DNA of 64,000 nt from Clostridia bacterium (GTDB lineage Bacteria; Bacillota; Clostridia; Oscillospirales; Acutalibacteraceae), in NCBI GenBank assembly GCA_024403955.1, contig JAKSQX010000002.1:23930-87929 (forward strand), given 5' to 3'. Both the position numbers and the translations under genes were made by a program. Within the stretch, counting starts at the first letter, position 1. The number at the start of each line of letters is the position of its first letter. Below, piece after piece: positions 26,322-34,698 of this stretch. Under the pieces are notes generated by a model. That model was not told the DNA's origin. It searched no databases and worked only from the letters and a program-made list of their open reading frames with translations.

Positions 26322-28346
26322 TTAGAACTTTTTTCTCATTGCGCCTGTTGGACAAGCATCTACGCACTTACCGCAAGTAGCGCAGTAAGCAGCTGCTTCG
26401 ATCTTAGAGAACATTGGGTTGATAGTTGTGTTGAATCCACGGTTATAGAGACCGATGAATGTCTTCTTCGCTACCTCTTCACAAGTTCTGTAGCAAAGTC
26501 CGCAGAGAACACACTTATTAGGGTTGTGCTCAATAACGTCAGCGATTTCAATGAAATCTCTCTTATGAACTTCACCAGGGAACTTAGAAGGCTCTACGTC
26601 GAACCAGTTAGCGTACTTGATGAGACGGCAGTCATAGTAGTCATGACAACCACACTCAAGACAACGAGAAGCTTCCTTACGAGCTGTCTCTTCAGAGAAA
26701 CCGAAGTAGATAGGCTTGAAGTTGTTCTTTCTCTCTGCTGGAGAGAGACCTGGCATCTCTGCTCTATCCTGCTTCTCACGATCCTCGAAGTCAGCCTCTG
26801 TCTTCTCATCCTGAACGTAGTAAGGAGCCTTATAGCGAACCTCTGCACCCTCAAGGTAGTTGTTGATGCAGAAAGCAGCCTTAGCAGCTTCGCCGATAGC
26901 AGCGATAGCGATGCCAGCGCCCTTATTTGTAACGTCACCAGCAGCAAATACGTTTTCGATATTTGTGCGGAATGTCATCTCGTCAGCAACGATTGTACCC
27001 TTCTTAGTAAGTTCAACACCGTTTACGCCTTCACAGTTTGCAACCTGACCGATAGCCATGATTACGTTGTCAAGCTTGATGTCTTCTGTCTTACCTTCAA
27101 CAGGTACTGGAGAACGACGACCTGATGCATCTGGCTCACCGAGTTCCATAATCTGGAGCTTCATGTTGAGAGCATCGCCGTCTTTTGTGATTTCGATTGG
27201 GTTGGTGAGGAACTTGAAGATTACGCCCTCTTCCTCAGCCTCTTCGATTTCGATATCAGCTGCAGGCATCTCGTTTCTTGTACGACGGTAAATTACATAT
27301 ACCTCTTCAGCACCGAGACGAACAGCAGTACGGCATGCGTCCATAGCTGTGTTACCACCGCCGCAAACTGCAACACGCTTGCCGATTTCTGGAGTCTCAC
27401 CAAGACCGAGCTTACCGAGGAAGTTAATACCACCGATAACGCCGTCGAGGTCCTCACCAGGAACTCTCATTGGAACTGAAGTCCAAGCACCGATTGCAAG
27501 CAATACTGCATCGTATGTCTTTGTGATCTCGTCGAACTGGATGTCCTTGCCAAGTTTAACGTTGTTCTTCATAAGGACGCCAGCCTCTTCGATGATAGCG
27601 ATTTCCTCATCGAGTACTTCCTTAGGAAGTCTGTACTGAGGGATACCGTAGCGGAGCATACCGCCCATCTTTGGCTGCTGATCAAAAATAGTTACAGCGT
27701 GGCCATACTCACGGAGTTTGAATGCTGCTGTAAGACCAGCAGGACCACCACCGATGATAGCAACGCGCTTACCTGTGTCAGCGCCAGTTTCAATCTTATA
27801 CTTATTACCAGAAGCAAGTACCTTATCAGCAGCAAAAGCCTTGAGGAAAGCGATTGAGATAGGTTCCTCAACGAGCTGACGGCGGCAAGCGTCCTCACAT
27901 GGATGAGGGCAAACACGGCCGATTGATGCTGGAAGTGGGAATGCTTCATAAATTGTAGATACAGCCTCAAAGTACTTACCGTCTTTGATCTCGTTAACGT
28001 ACTTCTGGCAGTCTGTACCTGCAGGGCAGTTGAGCTTACATGGGCCACGGCAGTCGCCTGTGTGGTCAGAAAGAAGAAGCTCAAAAGCGGTCTTTCTAGC
28101 ACGGATTACACGTGGTGTATCTGTGTGAACTACGTAGCCTTCCATTGGCTTTGCTGAGCAAGATCTAAGGAGCTTTGGAACGCCCTCAACCTCAACTACG
28201 CAAACACCGCAAGCGCCGTAGATAGCTGTATTTTCTGCAAAACAGAGAGTAGGAATTTCAACGCCAGCTCTAGTTGCAGATGAGAGTATAGTTTCACCGT
28301 CTTCAGCGATTACTTCTACACCATCAATAGTGTACTTAATTGACAT
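26322..28346 (-). CDS. GltD/NfnB-like flavoprotein with extra Fe-S domains (StnC-like)
   Basis: This 674-residue protein joins a HydA-like [2Fe-2S] domain (1-80; C35, C46, C49, C63), a GltD-type Fe-S entry region (about 95-160), an FAD site (KRVAIIGGGPAGLTAA), an NADP(H) site (KRVAVCGGGNTAMDACRTAVRLGA followed by VYVIYRR), the GDVTNKGAGIAIAAIGEA motif and two C-terminal [4Fe-4S] motifs (CVLCGLCYRTC, CATCGKCVDACP). NADP specificity is inferred from the GltD/NfnB family. With the adjacent NuoF and NuoE homologues it matches the Sporomusa-type Nfn (Stn) complex that couples NADPH, NAD+ and ferredoxin. A plain glutamate synthase small chain is unlikely because of the extra domains and missing gltB. 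Confidence 0.85.
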   Translation of the reverse strand: MSIKYTIDGVEVIAEDGETILSSATRAGVEIPTLCFAENTAIYGACGVCVVEVEGVPKLLRSCSAKPMEGYVVHTDTPRVIRARKTAFELLLSDHTGDCRGPCKLNCPAGTDCQKYVNEIKDGKYFEAVSTIYEAFPLPASIGRVCPHPCEDACRRQLVEEPISIAFLKAFAADKVLASGNKYKIETGADTGKRVAIIGGGPAGLTAAFKLREYGHAVTIFDQQPKMGGMLRYGIPQYRLPKEVLDEEIAIIEEAGVLMKNNVKLGKDIQFDEITKTYDAVLLAIGAWTSVPMRVPGEDLDGVIGGINFLGKLGLGETPEIGKRVAVCGGGNTAMDACRTAVRLGAEEVYVIYRRTRNEMPAADIEIEEAEEEGVIFKFLTNPIEITKDGDALNMKLQIMELGEPDASGRRSPVPVEGKTEDIKLDNVIMAIGQVANCEGVNGVELTKKGTIVADEMTFRTNIENVFAAGDVTNKGAGIAIAAIGEAAKAAFCINNYLEGAEVRYKAPYYVQDEKTEADFEDREKQDRAEMPGLSPAERKNNFKPIYFGFSEETARKEASRCLECGCHDYYDCRLIKYANWFDVEPSKFPGEVHKRDFIEIADVIEHNPNKCVLCGLCYRTCEEVAKKTFIGLYNRGFNTTINPMFSKIEAAAYCATCGKCVDACPTGAMRKKF

Positions 28347-28360
28347 CTAAATTCCCTCCC

Positions 28361-30124
28361 TTACTTAATGATGATAGCGTCCTGACGGCAAACTGTCTTA
28401 CAGTTACCACACTTAACGCACTTATCTGGGTCTATAACGAATGGAGACTTAATCTCGCCAGAGATTGCATCTGCTGGGCACTTTCTAGCGCAAGCGCTAC
28501 AACCAATACACTTATCTGGGTCAATTGAGTAAGTGATGAGGTCTCTGCACTCACCAGCTGGACAACGCTTGTCAGTGATGTGAGCTTCCATCTCATCACG
28601 GAAGTAACGAATAGTTGTGAGAACTGGGTTTGGAGCTGTCTGGCCAAGACCGCAGAGAGCGCCGTCCTTAACCGCCATGCAGAGTTCCTCAAGTTTCTCA
28701 ATGTCGCCCTCTTCACCCTTGCCTTCTACGATACGGCCAAGGATTTCGAGCATACGCTTTGTACCGATACGGCAGTGTACGCACTTACCACAGCTCTCTT
28801 TAGCTGTGAAGTCGAGGAAGAAGCGAGCCATACCAACCATACAGGTTGTCTCGTCCATAACTACCATACCACCTGAGCCCATGATAGCGCCTGTTGCGCC
28901 GAGAGCCTTGTAGTCGATAACTGTGTCGAGAAGTGAAGCTGGGATACATCCACCAGATGGACCACCGAGCTGAACAGCCTTGAATTCCTTATCGCCTCTG
29001 ATACCACCGCCTATGTCATAGATAACCTCACGAAGAGTCTTACCCATAGGAATCTCAACGAGACCGCCGCGCTTGATCTTACCTGTGAGTGCGAATACCT
29101 TAGTACCCTTTGACTCCTCAGTGCCCATTGCTGCGAAAGCGTCACCGCCGTTAGCAATGATCCAAGCAACGTTAGCATATGTCTCTACGTTGTTGATGTT
29201 AGAAGGCTTGAACCAGAAACCAGCCTGTGCTGGGAATGGAGGCTTAAGACGTGGCATACCACGCTTACCTTCAAGAGACTCGATAAGAGCTGTCTCCTCA
29301 CCGCATACAAATGCGCCGGCACCAGCCTTAATTCTCATCTTGCATGAGAAGTTTGAGCCTAAGATGTTATCTCCAAGGTAGCCACGAGCTGTAGCTTCCT
29401 TAATAGCGTTTTCAAGACGTACAATAGCGAGTGGGTACTCAGCACGTACGTAAACGATAGCTTCCTTTGCACCGATAGCGTAAGCGCCGATGAGCATACC
29501 CTCGATGAGGTTATGTGGGTCACCTTCGATTACAGCACGGTCCATGAATGCACCTGGGTCACCTTCGTCGGCGTTACAGATGAGGTACTTCTCCTCACCC
29601 TCTGACTTCTTAGCAGCTCTCCACTTGAAAGCTGTTGAGAAACCAGCACCGCCACGGCCCTTGAGACCTGACTTATCGATTTCCTCGATAACGTCATCCT
29701 GTGACATACCAGTTGTAAGAATCTTCTTAAGAGCGTCATAACCGCCACGAGCGATGTATTCGTCAATGCTCATTGGGTTGATGATACCGCAGTTACGAAG
29801 AGCGATACGAGTCTGCTTCTCAAGGAAAGAAGCGTCATCAGGAGTAATTGTAATGTCGTCTACGAGAGAGAGGTCATTTGCATTAACTGCAGCATAGATC
29901 TTCTCTGCGTCAGCCTCTGTTACATGTACAAGACGGCGAACAAGTTCTGTGCCGTCATAAAGGTCAACGATTGGCTCAAGGAAACACATACCGATACAGC
30001 TAGTGATTGTTACCACTGCACCAGTTGGGTTTGAAGCGCCAAAGAGTTCATCAAGTTTTGCATGAACTTTACCTGCACCAGCAGCAAGTCCGCAAGAACC
30101 TTCACCTACTACAACTTTAAGCAT
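28361..30124 (-). CDS. NuoF/HydB-like NADH-binding flavoprotein (StnB-like)
   Basis: This is the FMN- and NADH-binding subunit of a soluble electron-transfer complex, 587 residues. It has an N-terminal thioredoxin-like [2Fe-2S] domain, the NuoF core (GLKGRGGAGFSTAFKW, NADEGDPGAFMDR, FVCGEETALIESLEGKRGMPRLKPPFPA), an SLBB segment, the [4Fe-4S] motif ESCGKCVHCRIG, and two C-terminal ferredoxin clusters (CIGCSACARKCPADAI, CVKCGNCKTVCRQDAI). It is a clear paralogue of the HydB gene at 57853. Its ATG overlaps the stop of the NuoE-like gene (TAATG) and the GltD-like gene follows 14 bases on. Confidence 0.93.
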   Translation of the reverse strand: MLKVVVGEGSCGLAAGAGKVHAKLDELFGASNPTGAVVTITSCIGMCFLEPIVDLYDGTELVRRLVHVTEADAEKIYAAVNANDLSLVDDITITPDDASFLEKQTRIALRNCGIINPMSIDEYIARGGYDALKKILTTGMSQDDVIEEIDKSGLKGRGGAGFSTAFKWRAAKKSEGEEKYLICNADEGDPGAFMDRAVIEGDPHNLIEGMLIGAYAIGAKEAIVYVRAEYPLAIVRLENAIKEATARGYLGDNILGSNFSCKMRIKAGAGAFVCGEETALIESLEGKRGMPRLKPPFPAQAGFWFKPSNINNVETYANVAWIIANGGDAFAAMGTEESKGTKVFALTGKIKRGGLVEIPMGKTLREVIYDIGGGIRGDKEFKAVQLGGPSGGCIPASLLDTVIDYKALGATGAIMGSGGMVVMDETTCMVGMARFFLDFTAKESCGKCVHCRIGTKRMLEILGRIVEGKGEEGDIEKLEELCMAVKDGALCGLGQTAPNPVLTTIRYFRDEMEAHITDKRCPAGECRDLITYSIDPDKCIGCSACARKCPADAISGEIKSPFVIDPDKCVKCGNCKTVCRQDAIIIK

Positions 30125-30621
30125 TACTTGTCACCTGCCTTTTCAGCGAGTTCACGAAGAATTGTCTTAGTCTTATCTGGTGTGAGACTTCCGTATGTCT
30201 CGCCATTAATCATCATTACTGGTGACAATGAGCAGCAACCAAGACATGCAACGTGCTTAAGTGAGAACAAACCGTCATCAGTTGTCTCACCATCAACGAT
30301 ACCGAGTTCATCCTTAATTGCAGCAGCAATAAGCTCAGAACCGTTTACGTGACAAGCAGTACCCTGGCAAAGCATAATGAGGTACTTACCTACTGGTTTA
30401 AGTCTAAACTGTGTGTAGAAAGTAGCAACACCCATAACCTTAGCAGGAGCAACGCCTGTCTCTTCAGCGATGTGATAAATTACGTCTATTGGAAGATAGC
30501 CGTAAATTTCCTGTGCCTGTTGTAAGATAGCAATAAGGCTTCCGTCGATTCCCTTGTAGTGCTCAAGTACCGGTTGGAGCAATGAGAGATCAGAAGCTTC
30601 ATGATTACAACCACAGCCCAT
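30124..30621 (-). CDS. NuoE/HydC-like [2Fe-2S] subunit (StnA-like)
   Basis: This 165-residue thioredoxin-fold ferredoxin forms the small subunit of the NuoE/HydC class. It shows the family opening (LLQPVLEHYKGIDGSLIAILQQAQEIYGYLP), VMGVATFYTQFRLKPVGK, and four cluster cysteines in CQGTACHVNG and CLGCCSLSP. GAGGAGG lies before the ATG. It is first in a tight three-gene operon ending at the terminator at 26274-26304. No hydrogenase H-cluster subunit is present, which separates this unit from hydABC further right. Confidence 0.93.
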   Translation of the reverse strand: MGCGCNHEASDLSLLQPVLEHYKGIDGSLIAILQQAQEIYGYLPIDVIYHIAEETGVAPAKVMGVATFYTQFRLKPVGKYLIMLCQGTACHVNGSELIAAAIKDELGIVDGETTDDGLFSLKHVACLGCCSLSPVMMINGETYGSLTPDKTKTILRELAEKAGDK

Positions 30622-30714
30622 ATTATTACCTCCTCTTATCCTTTATAAATATTAGGACAATATAATACCTGTAAATAATAGCACACTAAAGCGCTAAAAT
30701 CCACGGACAAAAAG

Positions 30715-30746
30715 AAAGATATGTCCACTACAGTGGGCATATCTTT
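30715..30746 (-). terminator. Terminator of the long minus-strand operon
   Basis: AAAGATATGTCCAC pairs with GTGGGCATATCTTT (one G-U pair, 14 bp, loop TACA). A T-rich run follows on the minus strand. It lies 19 bases after the antiporter stop. Confidence 0.85.
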
Positions 30747-30764
30747 TGTGCAATTTATTTAATT

Positions 30765-31790
30765 TTAGAATGCAAACTGGAAGACACAATAAGCTGCATA
30801 AATACAGAGAAGTGTTATTCCCTGTGCCTTGTAAAGTTTGCCCTTGAAAAGTGCTGGAAGTGTCATAAGAAGCATAACCGCAAACACTACAGGGATATCC
30901 ACAAGAAGAGATGCGTTCATTCCAGCGATAAGTTTTGATGCTGGAACTGCAAATGGTCTGAGTGTAATTGAAAGACCAGATACGAGTACCAGGTTGAAGA
31001 GATTGGCGCCAATAACGTTGCCAAGTGACAACGCGCCATGGCCTTTCTTTAGTGATGTAATTGCTGTGATGAGCTCTGGAAGCGAAGTTCCAAGAGCTAC
31101 AATTGTTAGGGCAATTACAGACTCTGGTACGCCGACTTTCTCTGCAATAATTGTTCCGTTGTCAACGAGGAGATTGGCGCCGACCGCTATCGCTGCAGCA
31201 CCGAGAATGAGTAGGAACAAAGCCTTACCCATTGGGATATTATCCTCTCCTTCAAGTTCCTCTGCAGGCTCCCCTTTTCCAGAGAGAGCACTTTTAACCT
31301 GAAGACCGATATAAACGGCAAAGATTACAAGAAGTACAATACCAACTGGTCTTGAGAAATATCCAGTTGTGTATGAGACAATCGCATAGAATAATGCGGC
31401 TGTGAAGAAGAATATTGCTGGAACTCTGAGGCTCTTCTTATCTGTAACACCGGGTGCAAAAGTAATTGTAATAGCAGAGATTAAAGCTGTATTACAAATG
31501 ATTGAGCCGAGAGCATTACCGTAAGCAATCTCAGAATGTCCCTCCACTGCAGCACCGGCAGATACCATTACCTCTGGTAAAGTTGTACCGATCGATACAA
31601 TCGTTGCACCGATTAAAAGATCTGGAATATGCCATTTTTTAGCAATCGCAACTGCTCCATCAACGAACCAATCACCGCCAAAAATAAGAAGTGCAAAACC
31701 AATGAGGAATAGAACGATTGCAATTGGTAAAACAAGGCCGTTTGACACCGAAAAATTAATAAGTCCAAACAATGTGCTCATTTCTGTCAT
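30765..31790 (-). CDS. Calcium/sodium antiporter family protein (CaCA, YrbG-like)
   Basis: This 341-residue membrane protein has about ten helices in two inverted repeats. Each repeat carries the alpha motif: GATIVSIGTTLPEVMVSAGAAVEGHSEIAYGNALGSIICNTALI and ALTIVALGTSLPELITAITSLKKGHGALSLGNVIGANLFNLVLV. The glutamates of GTTLPE and GTSLPE are the ion ligands. The family exchanges Na+ or H+ for Ca2+; the true cation here is not known. GAGGTGAT precedes the start. It follows mntP by 12 bases and is the last gene of the unit. Confidence 0.93.
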   Translation of the reverse strand: MTEMSTLFGLINFSVSNGLVLPIAIVLFLIGFALLIFGGDWFVDGAVAIAKKWHIPDLLIGATIVSIGTTLPEVMVSAGAAVEGHSEIAYGNALGSIICNTALISAITITFAPGVTDKKSLRVPAIFFFTAALFYAIVSYTTGYFSRPVGIVLLVIFAVYIGLQVKSALSGKGEPAEELEGEDNIPMGKALFLLILGAAAIAVGANLLVDNGTIIAEKVGVPESVIALTIVALGTSLPELITAITSLKKGHGALSLGNVIGANLFNLVLVSGLSITLRPFAVPASKLIAGMNASLLVDIPVVFAVMLLMTLPALFKGKLYKAQGITLLCIYAAYCVFQFAF

Positions 31791-31802
31791 ATTATCACCT
31801 CT

Positions 31803-32393
31803 TTAGAAAAATACGCCTGTTATCCATATTTCAAGGCCTATGCCAATTAAGATTACGCCGCCTAAAATATCAGCTTTCCAGCCAAGTTTTGTGCCAACTT
31901 TCTTACCTATTAAGACACCTGCAACCGAGATTACAAAAGTCACAATTGCAATTATTAAATTGCAGATTAAAGCCTCCGATATGCTGTACTCTGAAATAGT
32001 AAAGCCCACTGACAGAGCATCAATCGAGGTTGCCACTGCTTGGATAAAAAGTGCCTTCATTGTGAGTTTTTCAGGGTTTACCTCTTCGTCTGATTTGCGA
32101 GCCTTAATACCGTCAATTAGCATCTCGCCACCAATATACAAAAGAAGTATCAAAGCAATCCAAGGTATAAACTTTTCAAAGCTTTGGAAGCGCTCGGCAA
32201 TTGTGTGTACACAGAACCAACCTATCATAGGCATGAGCGCTTGAAAAACAGCGTAAGCACCACCTACAAGGCAAGTTTTTGGTACACTCATTGTCGGTTC
32301 CTTAAGGCCGTTTGCAAGGGACACGGAAAAGGCGTCCATTGCAAGTCCTACACCAAGGACTATGGAAAAAGCTATGAAACTCCAAGTTATCAT
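31803..32393 (-). CDS. mntP: Manganese efflux pump MntP family
   Basis: MntP exports Mn2+ and relieves manganese toxicity. The 196-residue protein has six predicted helices. It shows both family motifs: GLAMDAFSVSLANG near residue 15 and the repeat ATSIDALSVGFTISEY near residue 121, each with the aspartate needed for transport. GGEMLIDGIK is also conserved. No yybP-ykoY manganese riboswitch fits the 14-base gap upstream, so control must come from the operon as a whole. The ribosome site is weak. Confidence 0.92.
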   Translation of the reverse strand: MITWSFIAFSIVLGVGLAMDAFSVSLANGLKEPTMSVPKTCLVGGAYAVFQALMPMIGWFCVHTIAERFQSFEKFIPWIALILLLYIGGEMLIDGIKARKSDEEVNPEKLTMKALFIQAVATSIDALSVGFTISEYSISEALICNLIIAIVTFVISVAGVLIGKKVGTKLGWKADILGGVILIGIGLEIWITGVFF

Positions 32394-32407
32394 TTAACAA
32401 ATATCCT

Positions 32408-34084
32408 TTATTTTTTAGCTGTTCCGAAGAAACCACGAACGATTGATGTTGCACCAGATCTCATAACTGATGAGAGTGCTGTTGAAGCTGCCTGCTTTGC
32501 AATCTTGTCAGCAGACTTTGTCTTGCCACCTGTTGCAGCATTAATCATGTTAGTTGAGAGCGAACGTGCAACTGAACTTGCAGCGTTTGTTGCAGCGCGC
32601 TCAATTGTCTTTTTCTTTGCAGCATCTTTCTTAGCTGCAGCCTTCTCAGCAGCTTTTGCCTCAAGAGCTGCCTTGCGCTCCTCAGCCTTAGTTGCTGCAG
32701 CTTCAGCCTTGGCCTCTGCCTTTGCCTCAGCAGCTGCTACCTTTTCAGCTTCCTTAGCTTCAGCTGCTTCAAGAGCTGCCTGCTCCTCTTCTGCTTTGAG
32801 CTTCTCAGTAGCTGCCATAATAACTTCATATGCTGACTCTGGGTCCTGTGTCTCTCTGTACTTGAGATCGAACTCAGAGGATACGATTGCTGTGTTAACC
32901 TTTGAAGGGTCAGCAGGTCCCATAAGGCTCATTGGAGGCAAAATCTTTGCTCTCTCAACAACCATTGGAGTACCTGACTCATCGAGGAATGATACGAGTG
33001 CTTCACCAGTACCAATCTCCATAAGTGCCTGCTCAGAATTAAATGAAGCATTAGCGCGGAAAGCGTCTGCTGCTGCCTTGACCATCTTCTGCTCTGCAGG
33101 AGTGTAGGCGCGAAGACCATGCTGTACGCGGTTTGAAAGCTGAGCCAAAACATCATCAGGAATATCTGATGGTGACTGTGAGATGAAGTAAACGCCAACG
33201 CCCTTAGAACGGATGAGTTTTACAACCTGAACAATCTTCTGTACGAAAGCCTTTGGAGCCTCATCAAAGAGAAGATGAGCCTCATCGAAGAAGAATACCA
33301 TACGAGGCTTATCGAGGTCGCCGACTTCTGGGAGTTCCTCAAAGAGTTCGTTGAGCATCCAAATGAGGAATGTTGAGTATACTGTTGGGCTACCTATAAG
33401 TTTTGAAGATGAGAGAATATTGATAAAACCACGGCCATCAATATCAGTACGCATCCAGTCTTTGATGTCGAGCATTGGAAGACCAAATACGCCTTCGCCA
33501 CCCTCCTGCTCAAACTGGAGAAGTGCACGCTGAATAGCTCCGATTGAAGAGGATGCTACATTACCATAAGTGAGTGTATATTCATCTGCGTTCTCACCAA
33601 TAAAGCCGAGCATAGCGCGAAGATCTTTAAGGTCATAGAGTAAGAGACCCTTATCATCAGCAACTTTAAATACCAAATTAAGTACGCCTTCCTGAACGTC
33701 TGTGAGACCTAAAAGGCGTGAGAGAAATGTAGGACCCATATCAGAGATTGTAACGCGAACTGGGTGACCATTCTCACCGAAGATATCCCAGAATCTTGTT
33801 GGATATCCTTTCTGCTGGAAGTCATCGATATCAAACTTTTCCTTAGCTCTGACATCCATACCAGTACCTGGCTCGAGCATACCTGTGAGGTCACCCTTGA
33901 CGTCTGAGAAGAATACTGGAACGCCGAGGTCTGAGAAAGACTCAGCGATTACTTTCATTGTGATTGTCTTACCAGTACCAGTAGCACCTGCGATAAGGCC
34001 GTGTCTGTTGGCCATCTTTGGGAGTATGTAGAGTTCCTGTCCCTCAAAACTCTTTGCCACATAAATCTTTCCGTCTTTAAGCAT
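32408..34084 (-). CDS. HerA-like ATPase, DUF853/YjgR family
   Basis: This is a 558-residue cytosolic P-loop ATPase of the HerA/FtsK superfamily (DUF853). Walker A is GATGTGKT (about 32-39), Walker B is RMVFFFDEAHLLFDEAP, and a YFISQSPSDIPDDVLAQLSNRVQHGLRAYTP sensor segment follows. The C-terminal 110 residues are an Ala/Lys/Glu-rich charged helix, longer and more repetitive than the core needs, ending in a basic segment. The biological role of YjgR proteins is unknown. It follows the MarR-type gene by one base, and the GGAGG ribosome site overlaps that gene's stop region. Confidence 0.9.
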   Translation of the reverse strand: MLKDGKIYVAKSFEGQELYILPKMANRHGLIAGATGTGKTITMKVIAESFSDLGVPVFFSDVKGDLTGMLEPGTGMDVRAKEKFDIDDFQQKGYPTRFWDIFGENGHPVRVTISDMGPTFLSRLLGLTDVQEGVLNLVFKVADDKGLLLYDLKDLRAMLGFIGENADEYTLTYGNVASSSIGAIQRALLQFEQEGGEGVFGLPMLDIKDWMRTDIDGRGFINILSSSKLIGSPTVYSTFLIWMLNELFEELPEVGDLDKPRMVFFFDEAHLLFDEAPKAFVQKIVQVVKLIRSKGVGVYFISQSPSDIPDDVLAQLSNRVQHGLRAYTPAEQKMVKAAADAFRANASFNSEQALMEIGTGEALVSFLDESGTPMVVERAKILPPMSLMGPADPSKVNTAIVSSEFDLKYRETQDPESAYEVIMAATEKLKAEEEQAALEAAEAKEAEKVAAAEAKAEAKAEAAATKAEERKAALEAKAAEKAAAKKDAAKKKTIERAATNAASSVARSLSTNMINAATGGKTKSADKIAKQAASTALSSVMRSGATSIVRGFFGTAKK

Positions 34085-34085
34085 A

Positions 34086-34580
34086 TTATCCTCCTATATT
34101 TCCTTCCTCTTTTGAGAATTCTTTCATAAGTTGATGCAGAATCTGCGAAAGTGCGATTGAACGAACACTACCGAGCGACACATCCTCGACGGCTTGACGT
34201 GGAATGTTCGCAAGGTCCTTCTTTAAGGCCTTGCCCTTTTCTGTCAAGACGATAATCATGTTTCGCTCGTCAGCGGGATCACGCTTGCGCTCAACATATT
34301 CCTGCGCCTCAAGTTTCTTGAGGAGCGGCGTAAGCGTTCCCGAATCAAGGTAGAGACGCTTACCAAGTTCCTTGACATTTACAGCATCCTTTTCCAAAAG
34401 AGCCGCAAGTGTAATATAACCTGTATATGTCAAATCATATGGTTCAAGAAGTGGTTTGTACTTCTTAATAATCTCTTTCGAGCAGACATAGAGTTCAAAC
34501 GCAATTTGATTCTCAAGTTTCAACGAATCCTCATCTGTGATTGCAGAGAAGGCCTTGTCTGTCCATTTTTCACTTGGCAT
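34086..34580 (-). CDS. MarR-family regulator, OhrR-like, without the sensing cysteine
   Basis: This 164-residue winged-helix repressor resembles OhrR/MgrA: LENQIAFELYVCSKEIIKKYKPLLEPYDLTYTGYI, then LYLDSGTLTPLLKKLEAQ (recognition helix) and RDPADERNMIIVLTEKG (wing). In OhrR the peroxide-sensing cysteine lies in NQLCF; here that residue is Ala27. The only nearby cysteine is C33, six residues on, replacing an OhrR serine. It may respond to a different signal. GAGGTGAG precedes the ATG. It lies between a tRNA gene and the HerA-like ATPase on one transcript. Confidence 0.9.
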   Translation of the reverse strand: MPSEKWTDKAFSAITDEDSLKLENQIAFELYVCSKEIIKKYKPLLEPYDLTYTGYITLAALLEKDAVNVKELGKRLYLDSGTLTPLLKKLEAQEYVERKRDPADERNMIIVLTEKGKALKKDLANIPRQAVEDVSLGSVRSIALSQILHQLMKEFSKEEGNIGG

Positions 34581-34607
34581 TGTCTCACCTCAATTCCAGG
34601 GGCATTT

Positions 34608-34698
34608 TGGCGGAGAGTAAGGGATTCGAACCCTTGGGCGGTGTTACCCGCTAACTGATTTCGAGTCAGCCCCGTTATGACCACTTCGATAACTCTCC
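34608..34698 (-). tRNA. tRNA-Ser (anticodon CGA)
   Basis: On the minus strand a 7-bp acceptor stem (GGAGAGT/ACTCTCC), discriminator G73, an encoded CCA (34610-34608), the T-loop GGGTTCGAATCCC, the anticodon loop CTCGAAA with CGA at 34663-34661 and a long class II variable arm identify tRNA-Ser reading UCG. The 5' G (34698) directly adjoins the TAA of the upstream gene (34701-34699). No terminator follows; the next gene starts 27 bases later, so the tRNA must be cut out of an mRNA or have an internal promoter. Confidence 0.96.

Noticed and set aside
26526..27125. 199-codon plus-strand frame inside the GltD-like gene
   Set aside because: It is antisense to a conserved Fe-S flavoprotein gene, its product is Cys/Val/Leu-rich without a known fold, and it has no ribosome site.
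32184..33107. 307-codon plus-strand frame over the HerA-like gene end
   Set aside because: It mirrors the Ala/Lys-rich C-terminal repeat of the minus-strand gene and gives a low-complexity Ala/Ser product.
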